Below are positions 55,115-63,941 of a DNA stretch of 64,000 nt, one piece after another. The DNA comes from JAVVHH01 sp963835135 (GTDB taxonomy: Bacteria > Pseudomonadota > Alphaproteobacteria > Acetobacterales > Acetobacteraceae): NCBI GenBank assembly GCA_963835135.1, contig CAWIEF010000006.1:124001-188000 (forward strand), given 5' to 3'. Position 1 is the first letter of the stretch. Every line of letters starts with the position of its first letter. A program made the translations under genes and the position numbers. A model generated the notes under the pieces. The model was not told where the DNA came from and did no database searches. It was given only the letters and a program-made list of their open reading frames with translations.

Positions 55115-56908
55115 ATGACATTTGACCTGCGATCACTTATCGATGACGTCAAAACGGGCCGCCTCGCGCGCCGAGGCTTCATGCAACGCATGTTGCTGGC
55201 CGGATTAACCGCGCCGATGGCGACGCAATTGCTGGCCTTGGGTGGCGTCGCGCATGCGCAGCCGACCGGGAACGGCGGCTACCAGCCCACCAAGCGCGGC
55301 GGCGGCGGGACGCTCAAGGTGCTCTGGTGGCAGGCGCCGACGCTGCTTAACCCGCATTTCGCGATCGGCACCAAGGACCAGGATGCGAGCCGCATCTTCT
55401 ATCAGCCGCTCGCCGGATGGGACCCTGAAGGCAACCTCATCGCGGTGCTGGCGGCCGAAGTGCCGTCCGTCGAGAATGGTGGGCTGGCAGAAGACGGCAA
55501 GTCGGTCACCTGGAAGCTGAAGCAGGGCGTCACATGGCACGACGGACAGCCGTTCACTGCCGACGATTGCGTGTTCAACTGGCAATACGGGCGTGACCCG
55601 GCGACCGCGGCTGTCACCATCGGCAAATATCAGGACGTCCAAGTCGAGAAGATCGATGACCACACGGTCAAGGTCAGCTTCCCCAAGCCGCAGCCCTTCT
55701 GGGCCGATACGTTCGTCGGGAACTACGGATGCTTGATCCCGAAACATCTGTTCGAGAAATATACCGGCGCAGCGTCGCGCGACGCACCTGCGAACCTGGC
55801 GCCGGTCGGCACCGGCCCCTTCAAGTTCCGTGAGTTCCGGCCCGGCGACCTGGTTTCCGGCACGATCAACATGGACTACCACGAGCCGAACAGGCCGTAT
55901 TTCGACACGATCGAGATGAAGGGTGGCGGTGATGCCGCGTCCGCGGCGCGCGCGGTGCTGCAGACGGGCGAATACGACTATGCCTGGAACCTGCAGGTCG
56001 AGGATGACGTGCTGACCCGGCTCGAGAAGGGCGGCACCGGGCACGTCTACATCAGCGAAAGCCCGTCGATCGAATACATCCAGTGCAACTTCACCGACCC
56101 GACCGTCGAGGTCGACGGCGAGCGCTCGAGCCTCAAGACGCAGCATCCGGTGCTGACCGACCCGGCCGTGCGGGAGGCGCTGAACTACCTGCTCGAGCGC
56201 AACGCGGTGCAGAAATACATCTATGGCCGGGGCGGCGTGGCAACGCCGAACGTCGTCAACGTCCCGAAGAAGTACAACTCGCCGAACATGAATGCCGAGT
56301 TCAGCATCGAGAAGGCAACGGCGGTGCTGGACAAAGCCGGCTGGAAGCCAGGCTCGGACGGCATCCGCGAGAAGGATGGCAAGAAGCTCAAATTCCTGTT
56401 CCAGACGTCGATCAACCAGCCCCGGCAGAAGACGCAGCAAGTGTTCAAGCAGGCCTGCCAGAAGGCAGGTATCGAACTCGACCTGAAATCGGTCGTCGCC
56501 TCGGTCTATTTCTCGTCGGACGTGGCCAATCCCGACACCTACTCGAAATTCTATGCCGACTTGCAGATGTACAACACGACGTCCGACACGCCGGACCCGG
56601 CGCTATGGCTGCGCATGTTCTACTCGGCCGAGGCGGCGCAGAAGTCGAACAAATGGCAGGGCCGCAACATCATGCGCTGGCAGAGCAAGGAGTTCGACGC
56701 GCTCTGGGACAAGCAGCAATACGAGATCGACCCGATCAAGCGGGCGCAGATGCTGATCGAGTGCAACGACCTGGCCTGCCGTAACCATGTCACCCTGCCG
56801 ATCGTGTACCGGCCGATCGTCGTGGGTGTGAGCAACAAGCTCCGTGCGGCGCCGAGCGGGTTCGAGAGCCAGATGGGGTCGCTGCCGAACTGGTGGAAAG
56901 AGACCTGA
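55115..56908 (+). CDS. Tat-exported ABC transporter substrate-binding protein, family 5
   Basis: 597 residues. Tat-type signal with ARRGFMQRMLLAGLTAPMAT. SBP_bac_5 fold: GTLKVLWWQAPTLLNPHFAI, long substrate domain with VTWKLKQGVTWHDGQPFTAD, and KFLFQTSINQPRQKTQQVFK. Binds oligo/dipeptides or similar cations such as nickel or opines. A GGAGG element (CTGGAGGATATCC) stands about 25 nt before the ATG, farther than usual. First gene of a five-gene operon with DppB-F-like partners. Tat export suggests the protein folds or takes up a cofactor before export (inference). Confidence 0.93.
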   Translation: MTFDLRSLIDDVKTGRLARRGFMQRMLLAGLTAPMATQLLALGGVAHAQPTGNGGYQPTKRGGGGTLKVLWWQAPTLLNPHFAIGTKDQDASRIFYQPLAGWDPEGNLIAVLAAEVPSVENGGLAEDGKSVTWKLKQGVTWHDGQPFTADDCVFNWQYGRDPATAAVTIGKYQDVQVEKIDDHTVKVSFPKPQPFWADTFVGNYGCLIPKHLFEKYTGAASRDAPANLAPVGTGPFKFREFRPGDLVSGTINMDYHEPNRPYFDTIEMKGGGDAASAARAVLQTGEYDYAWNLQVEDDVLTRLEKGGTGHVYISESPSIEYIQCNFTDPTVEVDGERSSLKTQHPVLTDPAVREALNYLLERNAVQKYIYGRGGVATPNVVNVPKKYNSPNMNAEFSIEKATAVLDKAGWKPGSDGIREKDGKKLKFLFQTSINQPRQKTQQVFKQACQKAGIELDLKSVVASVYFSSDVANPDTYSKFYADLQMYNTTSDTPDPALWLRMFYSAEAAQKSNKWQGRNIMRWQSKEFDALWDKQQYEIDPIKRAQMLIECNDLACRNHVTLPIVYRPIVVGVSNKLRAAPSGFESQMGSLPNWWKET

Positions 56909-56914
56909 GCCGGC

Positions 56915-57877
56915 GTGTCGGGCGCCTACCTGCTGCGGCGAACGCTCATCGCGCTCCCGAGCCTGCTCGGCATCAGCCTCATCCTCTACACCGTCCTGGC
57001 GCTGGCGCCGGGCGATCCGTTCGGGGAGCTGGCGAGCAACCCCAACGTGCCGGCGTCAGTCCAGGCGGCGTTGCGCGCCAAGTTCGGGCTCGATGACCCG
57101 GTCTGGTCGCGCTACCTGCACTGGCTGGCCGCCATGGCGCGCGGGGACTGGGGGTTCTCGTTCGTCAGCCGGATGGACGTCGACCGGCTGATCATGCAGC
57201 GCGTGCCGGTGACGCTCGCGGTGATCGGCGCGGCGCAATTGCTGGCGATCCTGGTCGCGGTGCCGGTGGGGGTGCTGGCGGCGCTGAAGCCCTATTCGCT
57301 GTTCGACCAGGTGGCCAATACGCTGGCCTTCGTCGGCTTCTCGCTGCCGACGTTCTTCACCGGGCTGCTGATGATCCTGCTGTTCAGCGTCCAGCTCGGC
57401 TGGTTCCCGACCGTGTTCCGGTCCGACCTGCAGGCGACGGGCCTGGCCTGGTGGCGCGAGATGATCCTGCAGTCCATCATGCCGGTCATGGTACTGGGCC
57501 TGTTCCAGGGCGCGTCGCTGGTGCGCTACGTGCGCTCGTCGATCCTGGACGTGGTGCGGCTGGATTATGTGACGACGGCGCGGTCCAAGGGCATCGGCAA
57601 GGCCCGGGTGGTCGTCCGGCACATCGTGCGCAACGGGATGATCCCGGTGGTCACGCTGGTGGCGCTGCAGATGCCGGTCGTGTTCGGCGGCGCGATCATC
57701 ACCGAGCAGATCTTCCGGGTGCCGGGGATCGGGTCGCTGCTGATCTCGTCGATCCTGGCGAACGATACGCCGGTGGTGATGGGGGTCACGTTCGTGTTCG
57801 CGATCCTGGTTGTGTTGTTCAACCTGATCGCAGACCTGCTCTACGGCTGGCTCGATCCGCGGATCGCGTTCCGTTGA
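56915..57877 (+). CDS. Dipeptide-type ABC transporter permease (DppB-like)
   Basis: 320 residues from a GTG 6 bp after the binding-protein stop. Six helices, first one in MSGAYLLRRTLIALPSLLGI; periplasmic domain; EAA loop in DYVTTARSKGIGKARVVVRH. Pairs with the following permease to form the import channel. Confidence 0.92.
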   Translation: MSGAYLLRRTLIALPSLLGISLILYTVLALAPGDPFGELASNPNVPASVQAALRAKFGLDDPVWSRYLHWLAAMARGDWGFSFVSRMDVDRLIMQRVPVTLAVIGAAQLLAILVAVPVGVLAALKPYSLFDQVANTLAFVGFSLPTFFTGLLMILLFSVQLGWFPTVFRSDLQATGLAWWREMILQSIMPVMVLGLFQGASLVRYVRSSILDVVRLDYVTTARSKGIGKARVVVRHIVRNGMIPVVTLVALQMPVVFGGAIITEQIFRVPGIGSLLISSILANDTPVVMGVTFVFAILVVLFNLIADLLYGWLDPRIAFR

Positions 57878-57887
57878 TTCTACTTCG

Positions 57888-57929
57888 CTCTGGATTGCCG
57901 CGCCGCCAGGAGGCGGCTCGCAATGACGA
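57888..57929. repeat. REP-like palindromic repeat, copy 1
   Basis: Lies in the 64-bp gap between the two permease genes. Inner inverted repeat GCCGCC-AGGA-GGCGGC flanked by CTCTGGATTGC on one side and GCAATGACGA on the other; the reverse complement begins with CGTCATTGCGAG, the same start as the second copy about 2.9 kb away. This form (CATTGCGAG ... GCAATCCAG) is the familiar alphaproteobacterial intergenic repeat. It may attenuate or stabilise the operon mRNA. Confidence 0.75.
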
Positions 57930-57941
57930 GATCCGCTGGTC

Positions 57942-58886
57942 ATGAGTGAGGTCGCGTCCGCCGTCGAGACGGCGCTCGAGAGCGGGCCGGCGCTGGCCGG
58001 GTCCAAGCGTCGGGTCACGCCAGGCCAGGACGCGTGGCGGCGGTTCAGCAAGCACCGGTTGGCCCTGGTCAGCCTCGTGCTGCTGCTGCTGATGGTGGCG
58101 GTGATCGCCGTGGGGCCGCTGGTATGGCGGGTGGCGATCAACGACATCGATTTCTCGGCGATGCTGCAGGGGCCGACGGCGGAGCATCCGCTGGGGACGG
58201 ACGACCTCGGCCAGGATATCCTGGCCCGGCTGCTGTATGGCGGGCGGATCTCGCTCGCGGTGGGGTTCGCGGCGATGCTGGTCGCCGTCATCGTTGGGAT
58301 CGCGGTGGGCGCGCTGTCCGGCATGGCGCGCGGCTGGCTCGACACCGCGCTGATGTGGGTCACCGACCTCTTCCTGTCGTTGCCGCAACTGCCGCTGCTG
58401 CTGCTCATCATCTATCTATTCCGCGACGCGCTGAAGCAGGTGTTCGGGGCGCAGGGCGGCGTGTTCCTGATGATCGTCATCGTGATCGGCGGGCTACGCT
58501 GGATGCCGGTGGCGCGGCTGGTGCGGGCGCAGTTCCTGAGCCTGCGCGAAAAGGAGTTCGTCGAGGCGGCCCGGGCGCTCGGAGCCTCGCGGCTGCGGCT
58601 GGTGGCGGTGCACATCCTGCCGAACGCGCTCGGGCCGGTGATCGTGGCCGCGACGATCGAGGTGGCATCGGCGATCATCGCGGAATCGACCCTCTCCTTC
58701 CTGGGGCTTGGCTTCCCGCCCGACATCCCGACCTGGGGGCGGGTGCTGTTCGACGCGAAGGACACGCTGGACGTGGCGCCGCACTGGGCTGTGGCCGCCG
58801 GGTCGGCGATCTTCGTCACCGTTCTCGCCATCAACTTCATCGGCGACGGCCTGCGCGATGCACTGGACCCGAGGCGCGTGCTTTGA
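57942..58886 (+). CDS. Dipeptide-type ABC transporter permease (DppC-like)
   Basis: 314 residues. N-terminal cytoplasmic tail, helix LALVSLVLLLLMVAVIAVGP, family motif GTDDLGQDILARLLYGGRIS, EAA loop EFVEAARALGASRLRLVAVH and C-terminal LDPRRVL. Second half of the channel. Overlaps the following ATPase gene by 4 bp (TTGA). Confidence 0.92.
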   Translation: MSEVASAVETALESGPALAGSKRRVTPGQDAWRRFSKHRLALVSLVLLLLMVAVIAVGPLVWRVAINDIDFSAMLQGPTAEHPLGTDDLGQDILARLLYGGRISLAVGFAAMLVAVIVGIAVGALSGMARGWLDTALMWVTDLFLSLPQLPLLLLIIYLFRDALKQVFGAQGGVFLMIVIVIGGLRWMPVARLVRAQFLSLREKEFVEAARALGASRLRLVAVHILPNALGPVIVAATIEVASAIIAESTLSFLGLGFPPDIPTWGRVLFDAKDTLDVAPHWAVAAGSAIFVTVLAINFIGDGLRDALDPRRVL

Positions 58887-59854
58887 CGGCGTTGCTCGAG
58901 ATCAGGAACCTGGTGACGGCGTTCAAAACGGATGAGGGCATCGTCCGGGCTGTCGATGGCGTCAGCATGGCGATCGAGGAGGGACAGACGCTGGCCGTGG
59001 TCGGCGAGAGCGGCTGCGGCAAGACGGTGACGGCCCGGAGCGTGCTGAAGCTGATCGACATGCCGCCGGGGCGGTTCGAAGCAGGGGAGATCCTGTGGCG
59101 CGGGCGCGATCTGCTGCCGCTGCCGTCCGCCGCGATGGACCAGGTCCGGTCGCGCGAGATCGGGATGGTGTTCCAGGAGCCGATGACGTCGCTGAACCCG
59201 ATCTACCGGGTCGGCGAGCAGATCGGCGAGGCGGTGCGGGCGCATCGCAACATCTCCCGCCGGGCGGCGACCGGCGTGGCCGTGGAGATGCTCAAGCTGG
59301 TGCAGATCCCCGATGCGGAACGGCGGGTGCGGGATTACCCGCACCAGTTCTCGGGTGGGATGCGGCAGCGGGTGATGATCGCCATGGCGCTGGCGTGCCA
59401 GCCGAAGCTATTGATCGCCGACGAGCCGACGACGGCGCTGGACGTGACGATCCAGGCGCAGATCCTCGAGCTGTTGGACGACATGAAAGCCAAGCTGGGC
59501 ATGTCGATCATGCTCATCACCCATGACATGGGCGTGGTGGCCGAGCGGGCGCAGCGCGTCGTGGTGATGTATGCGGGCAAGGTGGTCGAAGAGGCGTCGG
59601 TCGAGGCGTTGTTCGCGAACCCGCGGCACCCCTATACGCAGGGCCTGATCCGGTCGATCCCGCGCGTGGACCGGGACGCGGAGCATCAGGAGCGGCTGGA
59701 GCAGATTCCCGGGTCGGTGCCGAGCCTGCTGCATCCGCCGAAAGGGTGCCGGTTCGCGTCGCGGTGCAAATACGTCATGACCGACTGCGTCACGGCGCCG
59801 CCGCCGCTCAAGACCGTGGGCCCCGGGCATACGATGGCGTGCATCCTGCCGTGA
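58883..59854 (+). CDS. Dipeptide-type ABC transporter ATPase (DppD-like)
   Basis: 323 residues from a TTG overlapping the permease stop. Walker A VVGESGCGKTVTAR, Q-loop VFQEPMTSLNP, signature FSGGMRQRVMIAMAL, Walker B LLIADEPTTALD, His switch ITHDMGVV. The OppD-type C-terminal Cys cluster (PPKGCRFASRCKYVMTDC) may bind an iron-sulfur cluster, as shown for some family members. Hydrolyses ATP to drive import. Confidence 0.93.
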   Translation: MTALLEIRNLVTAFKTDEGIVRAVDGVSMAIEEGQTLAVVGESGCGKTVTARSVLKLIDMPPGRFEAGEILWRGRDLLPLPSAAMDQVRSREIGMVFQEPMTSLNPIYRVGEQIGEAVRAHRNISRRAATGVAVEMLKLVQIPDAERRVRDYPHQFSGGMRQRVMIAMALACQPKLLIADEPTTALDVTIQAQILELLDDMKAKLGMSIMLITHDMGVVAERAQRVVVMYAGKVVEEASVEALFANPRHPYTQGLIRSIPRVDRDAEHQERLEQIPGSVPSLLHPPKGCRFASRCKYVMTDCVTAPPPLKTVGPGHTMACILP

Positions 59855-60843
59855 GCGCGACGGCTGCGCTGCTGTCGGTGCGCAACCTGACCAAGCGCTT
59901 CCCGATCCATGGCGGCGTGCTGGGGCGCGAGGTCGCGGCGGTCCACGCGGTCGATGGCGTGAGCTTCGACGTCAGGGCGGGGGAGACGCTCGGGCTGGTC
60001 GGCGAGAGCGGCTGCGGCAAGTCGACGACGGGGCGGTGCATCCTGCGCCTGATCGAGCCGACCGATGGCACCATCTGGTTCGAGGGCCGCGACGTGATGC
60101 AGATGCAGGGCGAGGCGCTGCGGCGGATGCGGCGCGACATGCAGATCATCTTCCAGGACCCGTTCGCCTCGCTCAATCCGCGCCACACGGTCGGCAGCAT
60201 CGTGGGCGAGGCGCTGGTAATCCACGGGTTGGCCAAAGGCCGGCGCGAGGAACGCGTCGTCGACCTGCTGGAGACGGTCGGGCTCCGGGCGGACCACATG
60301 ACCCGGTTCCCGCACGAGTTCTCCGGCGGCCAGCGGCAGCGGATCGGGATCGCACGGGCGCTGGCGGTCGAGCCGAAGCTGATCGTGTGCGACGAGCCGG
60401 TCAGCGCGCTCGACGTCTCGGTGCAGGCGCAGGTGATCAACCTGCTCGAGGACCTCTCGGCCCGGCTGGGACTGGCGTACCTCTTTATCGCGCATGACCT
60501 GTCGGTGGTGGAGCATATCAGCGACCGGGTGGCGGTGATGTATCTCGGGCGCGTGGTGGAGATCGCGTCCGCGCGCGAGCTGTACCGCAATCCGCTGCAT
60601 CCCTACACCGAAGCGCTGCTCTCGGCGGTGCCGATTCCGGACCCGACGTTGAAGCGGCAGCGCATGGTGCTGCAGGGCGACGTGCCGAACCCGATCAGGC
60701 CGCCCTCGGGCTGCCGGTTCCGGACGCGGTGCCCGCTGGCGCAAGCCGTGTGCGCGGAGGAAGCGCCACCGCTGCTCGCGGACGCGGACGGGCACGCGGT
60801 GGCGTGTCATTTCAGGGGCACTTCGTCATTGCGAGGCGCGTAG
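59851..60843 (+). CDS. Dipeptide-type ABC transporter ATPase (DppF-like), C-terminus encoded by a repeat
   Basis: 330 residues from GTG (GTGA overlap). Walker A VGESGCGKSTTGR, signature FSGGQRQRIGIARAL, Walker B IVCDEPVSALD, switch IAHDLSVV and Cys cluster GCRFRTRCPLAQAVC. The normal end AVACHF is followed by RGTSSLRGA then TAG; codons SLRGA and the stop come from the left arm of a REP-like palindrome, so the repeat changed the natural C-terminus. Confidence 0.93.
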   Translation: MSATAALLSVRNLTKRFPIHGGVLGREVAAVHAVDGVSFDVRAGETLGLVGESGCGKSTTGRCILRLIEPTDGTIWFEGRDVMQMQGEALRRMRRDMQIIFQDPFASLNPRHTVGSIVGEALVIHGLAKGRREERVVDLLETVGLRADHMTRFPHEFSGGQRQRIGIARALAVEPKLIVCDEPVSALDVSVQAQVINLLEDLSARLGLAYLFIAHDLSVVEHISDRVAVMYLGRVVEIASARELYRNPLHPYTEALLSAVPIPDPTLKRQRMVLQGDVPNPIRPPSGCRFRTRCPLAQAVCAEEAPPLLADADGHAVACHFRGTSSLRGA

Positions 60844-60872
60844 CGTCGCGGCGCTACGCGCCTCGCAATGAC
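60825..60872. repeat. REP-like perfect palindrome, copy 2, between convergent genes
   Basis: Two perfect 20-bp arms (left arm GTCATTGCGAGGCGCGTAGC) around an 8-base loop (GTCGCGGC). It spans the whole 10-bp gap between dppF-like and ubiG genes and the ends of both. Each arm encodes SLRGA-stop, giving the two convergent proteins the same tail. As RNA it folds to a very stable hairpin from either strand, so it could end or stabilise both transcripts. There is no following U-tract. Confidence 0.88.
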
Positions 60873-61570
60873 GGGATGGCTTCGAGCATCGCGAGATAGT
60901 TGATCGACCGGTCGGCCGTGCCGCGCCAGGAACGGGTGCGCAGGTCGTAGCTCATGCCCTGGGTCGCCACTAAGCGAAGGCCGGCCAGGCGGGCAGCGCG
61001 GTCCAGCTCGGCGGGTGTGACGAAGCGGCGCCAGTCGTGCGTGCCAGTCGGCAATAGGCGGGCGACGTATTCGGCGCCCACCTTAGCGATCGCCAGCGAA
61101 CGTAATGTCCGGTTCAGCGTCGACAGGAACAGCAGGCCCCCGGGCTCGAGCAGGCCAGCCAGCAACCGCAGGAACTGCGCCGGGTCCGCGACGTGCTCGA
61201 TCACCTCCAGCGCGGTGATCACCGGAAACCGCAATCCCTCGCCCGCCATCTCCTCCGCCGTCGCGACCCGGTAGGTCACGCCGAGCCCCCCGGCATGCGC
61301 CACCGCGGCCCCGATCGGGTCGGGCGCCGCGTCGATGCCGAGCACCTCATAGCCGAGACGCGCGAACGCCTCGGCCGCCAACCCGGCCCCGCAGCCGACG
61401 TCAAGCAGGCGGCCGCGGACCGGAACATGGCGGTCGATCCAGCCGGTGCGCAGTCCGTTCATTGCATGCAGCGGCGCCATCGGGCCGGCCGGATCCCACC
61501 ACTCGGCGGCTAAGCGGTTGAATTTCGATATTTCCTGCGGGAGGGCGGAGCCGGGTTGCGCTGGGGTCAT
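60854..61570 (-). CDS. ubiG: Ubiquinone biosynthesis O-methyltransferase UbiG
   Basis: 238 residues. SAM methyltransferase with EISKFNRLAAEWWDPAGPMA (UbiG signature), MAPLHAMNGLRTGWID, motif I LLDVGCGAGLAAEAFARLG, ALEVIEHVADP, FLSTLNRT, and the membrane-contact region LPTGTHDWRRFVTPAEL. Methylates hydroxyl groups of the quinone ring at two steps. Normal end is near NYLAMLEAIP; the last residues SLRGA and stop come from the palindromic repeat. Divergent from lysC by 56 bp. Confidence 0.95.
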   Translation of the reverse strand: MTPAQPGSALPQEISKFNRLAAEWWDPAGPMAPLHAMNGLRTGWIDRHVPVRGRLLDVGCGAGLAAEAFARLGYEVLGIDAAPDPIGAAVAHAGGLGVTYRVATAEEMAGEGLRFPVITALEVIEHVADPAQFLRLLAGLLEPGGLLFLSTLNRTLRSLAIAKVGAEYVARLLPTGTHDWRRFVTPAELDRAARLAGLRLVATQGMSYDLRTRSWRGTADRSINYLAMLEAIPSLRGA

Positions 61571-61626
61571 GTTGCCGATGCGAGGTGCGGCCGGTATGTC
61601 GTCGTGTTTGGTGGAGCGGGCAAGGT

Positions 61627-62842
61627 ATGGCGCGGATCGTGATGAAGTTCGGCGGCACGTCGGTGGCCGACCTCGATCGCATCCGCAACGTCGCCCGCAA
61701 GGTCAAGCGCGAGGTCGATGCCGGCAACGAGGTGGCCGTCGTGGTCTCGGCCATGTCGGGCGTGACCAACCAGCTCGTCGCCTGGTGTCAGAGCCTGTCG
61801 CCGCTGCATGACGTGCGCGAGTACCAACTCGGTGGTGGCGACCGGGGAGCAGGTCACGGCCGGGCTCACGGCGATCGCGCTGCAGGAGTTGGGCATCGAG
61901 TCGCGATCCTGGGCCGGGTGGCAGATCCCGCTGCGGACGGACGATGCCCATGGCCGCGCGCGCATCACCGGCATCGAGGCCGACGCGCTGTTGGCGGAGC
62001 TCGGCTGCGGCCGGGTGCCCGTCGTTGCTGGGTTTCAGGGGCTTGGGCCGGAGGCGCGGATCACCACGCTGGGCCGTGGCGGGTCGGACACATCGGCGGT
62101 CGCTCTCGCGGCCGGGTTGAAGGCGGACCGCTGCGACATCTATACGGATGTGGACGGCGTCTATACGACGGACCCACGCATCGTCGCGCGGGCGCGCAAG
62201 CTGGAGAGGATCTCGTATGAAGAGATGCTCGAGTTGGCGTCGGTGGGCGCCAAGGTGCTGCAAACCCGCAGCGTCGAGCTCGCGATGAAGCAACGGGTGC
62301 GCGTGCAGGTGCTCAGCAGCTTCGAGGACAAGCCCGGCACCCTGGTCGTGGACGAGGACGAGATCTTGGAACAGGCCGTCGTATCCGGTATCGCCTACTC
62401 GCGGGACGAAGCGCGCATCACGCTGCGGCACGTGCCCGACCGTCCGGGCGTGGCGGCCGCCATCTTCGGGCCGCTTTCGGCCGCCAACGTCAACGTGGAC
62501 ATGATCGTGCAGAGCGTTTCGGCCGAGGGCACGACGGACATGACCTTCACGGTCGGCCGGTCGGACCTGCCGCGCGCCGAGCAGATCCTGGCCGAACGGA
62601 GCGCAGAGGTGGGCGCCGCGGCGGTGTTGACCGATTCGGACGTCGCCAAGATCAGCGTCGTCGGCGTGGGAATGCGCAGCCACGCCGGTATTGCCAATAC
62701 GATGTTCGGCACATTGGCGGCCAAGGGGATCAACATCCAAGTCATCTCGACGAGTGAAATCAAGGTCAGCGTGCTAATCGGGGCCGAATACACCGAACTC
62801 GCCGTGCGTGCCCTGCACACGGCGTACGGCCTTGATGCCTGA
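61627..62842 (+). CDS. lysC: Aspartokinase with a one-base frame break
   Basis: About 404 residues after correction. N-terminal kinase: MARIVMKFGGTSVADLDRIR and VVSAMSGVTNQLVAW, then LSPLHDVREY. At 61821-61829 one extra base moves the rest into another frame, which continues exactly: SVVATGEQVTAGLTAIALQE, RGGSDTSAVALAAGL, DIYTDVDGVYTTDPR, and two ACT domains (ITLRHVPDRPGVAAAIF; ISVVGVGMRSHAGIANTMF). Phosphorylates aspartate for Lys/Thr/Met and diaminopimelate. As this enzyme is usually essential, the break is most likely a sequence error. Overlaps the next gene by 8 bp. Confidence 0.9.
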
Positions 62843-63941
62843 TACGCTTCAGCCCGACCTGACGGACGCCGGCGCCGCGCCGGAGACCGTGGCGCGGGCT
62901 GAACTCGACCGGCTCTCCTCGCGCGGCCGGGCGTTCCTAGGCACGCGTCATGCCATCATGGGCGGCGCGATGAGCTGGGTGAGCGAGCGCCGGCTCGTGT
63001 CGTCCATCTCGAACGCGGGCGGTTTCGGCGTCATCGCCTGCGGCTCGATGGGCCCGGCCGCGCTGGCCGCCGAGATCGCGGCGACCCAGGCGCTGACGGA
63101 TCGCCCGTTCGGCGTCAATCTGATCACGCTGCATCCCGAGCTGCTCGACCTCATCCGGGTCTGCCGCGAAGCCAAGGTCGGCCACGTCGTGCTGGCGGGC
63201 GGGTTGCCGCCGGGTCACGCGGTCAGGGCGGTAAAGGAGGCGGGCATGCGCCTGGTCTGCTTCGCCCCGGCGCTCGTGCTGGCCAAGCGGCTGGTCCGCA
63301 GCGGTGCGGATGCGCTGGTGATCGAGGGGTCCGAGGCCGGCGGGCATATCGGGCCGGTGTCGCTGGCGGTACTCGCCCAGGAGATTTTGCCGCATATCGA
63401 TGAGGTTCCCGTGTTCGTCGCCGGCGGCATCGGCCGTGGCGAAGCGCTGCTGGCGTTCCTCGAGATGGGCGCGTCGGGGGTGCAGATCGGCACCCGGTTC
63501 GCCGCGGCGCAGGAGAGCGTGGCGCACCCCAACTTCAAGCGGGCCTTCATCGCCGCCCGCGCCCGGGACGCGCTGCCCAGCGTGCAGCTCGACTCCCGCT
63601 TCCCGGTCATCCCGGTGCGCGGGCTGGCCAATCAGGGCACCCAGCGGTTCCTCGCCCACCAGGCCGACGTCATCGCCCGCGTGCAGGCCGGCGCGCTGTC
63701 GCGCGAGGAGGGGCAGCTCTCGATCGAGCATTTCTGGGCAGGGGCGCTGCGCCGGGCCGTGATCGACGGCGATGTCGAGACCGGGTCGCTGATGGCGGGG
63801 CAGTCGGTCGGCATGGTGACGGCCGAGCAGCCGGTGGCCGAGATCATCGGCGAACTCGTGGGTCAGGCCTGTGCCGTGCTCGCCCGCCGGACTCACGCGC
63901 TCGCGCGCCCAGGCTCCGGCCACTTCACCCGGCTCTCGTAG
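62835..63941 (+). CDS. NAD(P)H-dependent flavin oxidoreductase / nitronate monooxygenase-like
   Basis: 368 residues. TIM-barrel FMN enzyme of the NMO/FabK group: AIMGGAMSWVSERRLVSSIS, NAGGFGVIACGSM, GADALVIEGSEAGGHIGPVS, FVAGGIGRGEALLAFLEMGA and GVQIGTRFAAAQES. May oxidise alkyl nitronates or act as a quinone/enoyl reductase; the subfamily cannot be told. Start ATG lies inside the end of lysC. Ends with a 1-bp overlap with the following gene. Confidence 0.88.
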   Translation: MPDTLQPDLTDAGAAPETVARAELDRLSSRGRAFLGTRHAIMGGAMSWVSERRLVSSISNAGGFGVIACGSMGPAALAAEIAATQALTDRPFGVNLITLHPELLDLIRVCREAKVGHVVLAGGLPPGHAVRAVKEAGMRLVCFAPALVLAKRLVRSGADALVIEGSEAGGHIGPVSLAVLAQEILPHIDEVPVFVAGGIGRGEALLAFLEMGASGVQIGTRFAAAQESVAHPNFKRAFIAARARDALPSVQLDSRFPVIPVRGLANQGTQRFLAHQADVIARVQAGALSREEGQLSIEHFWAGALRRAVIDGDVETGSLMAGQSVGMVTAEQPVAEIIGELVGQACAVLARRTHALARPGSGHFTRLS

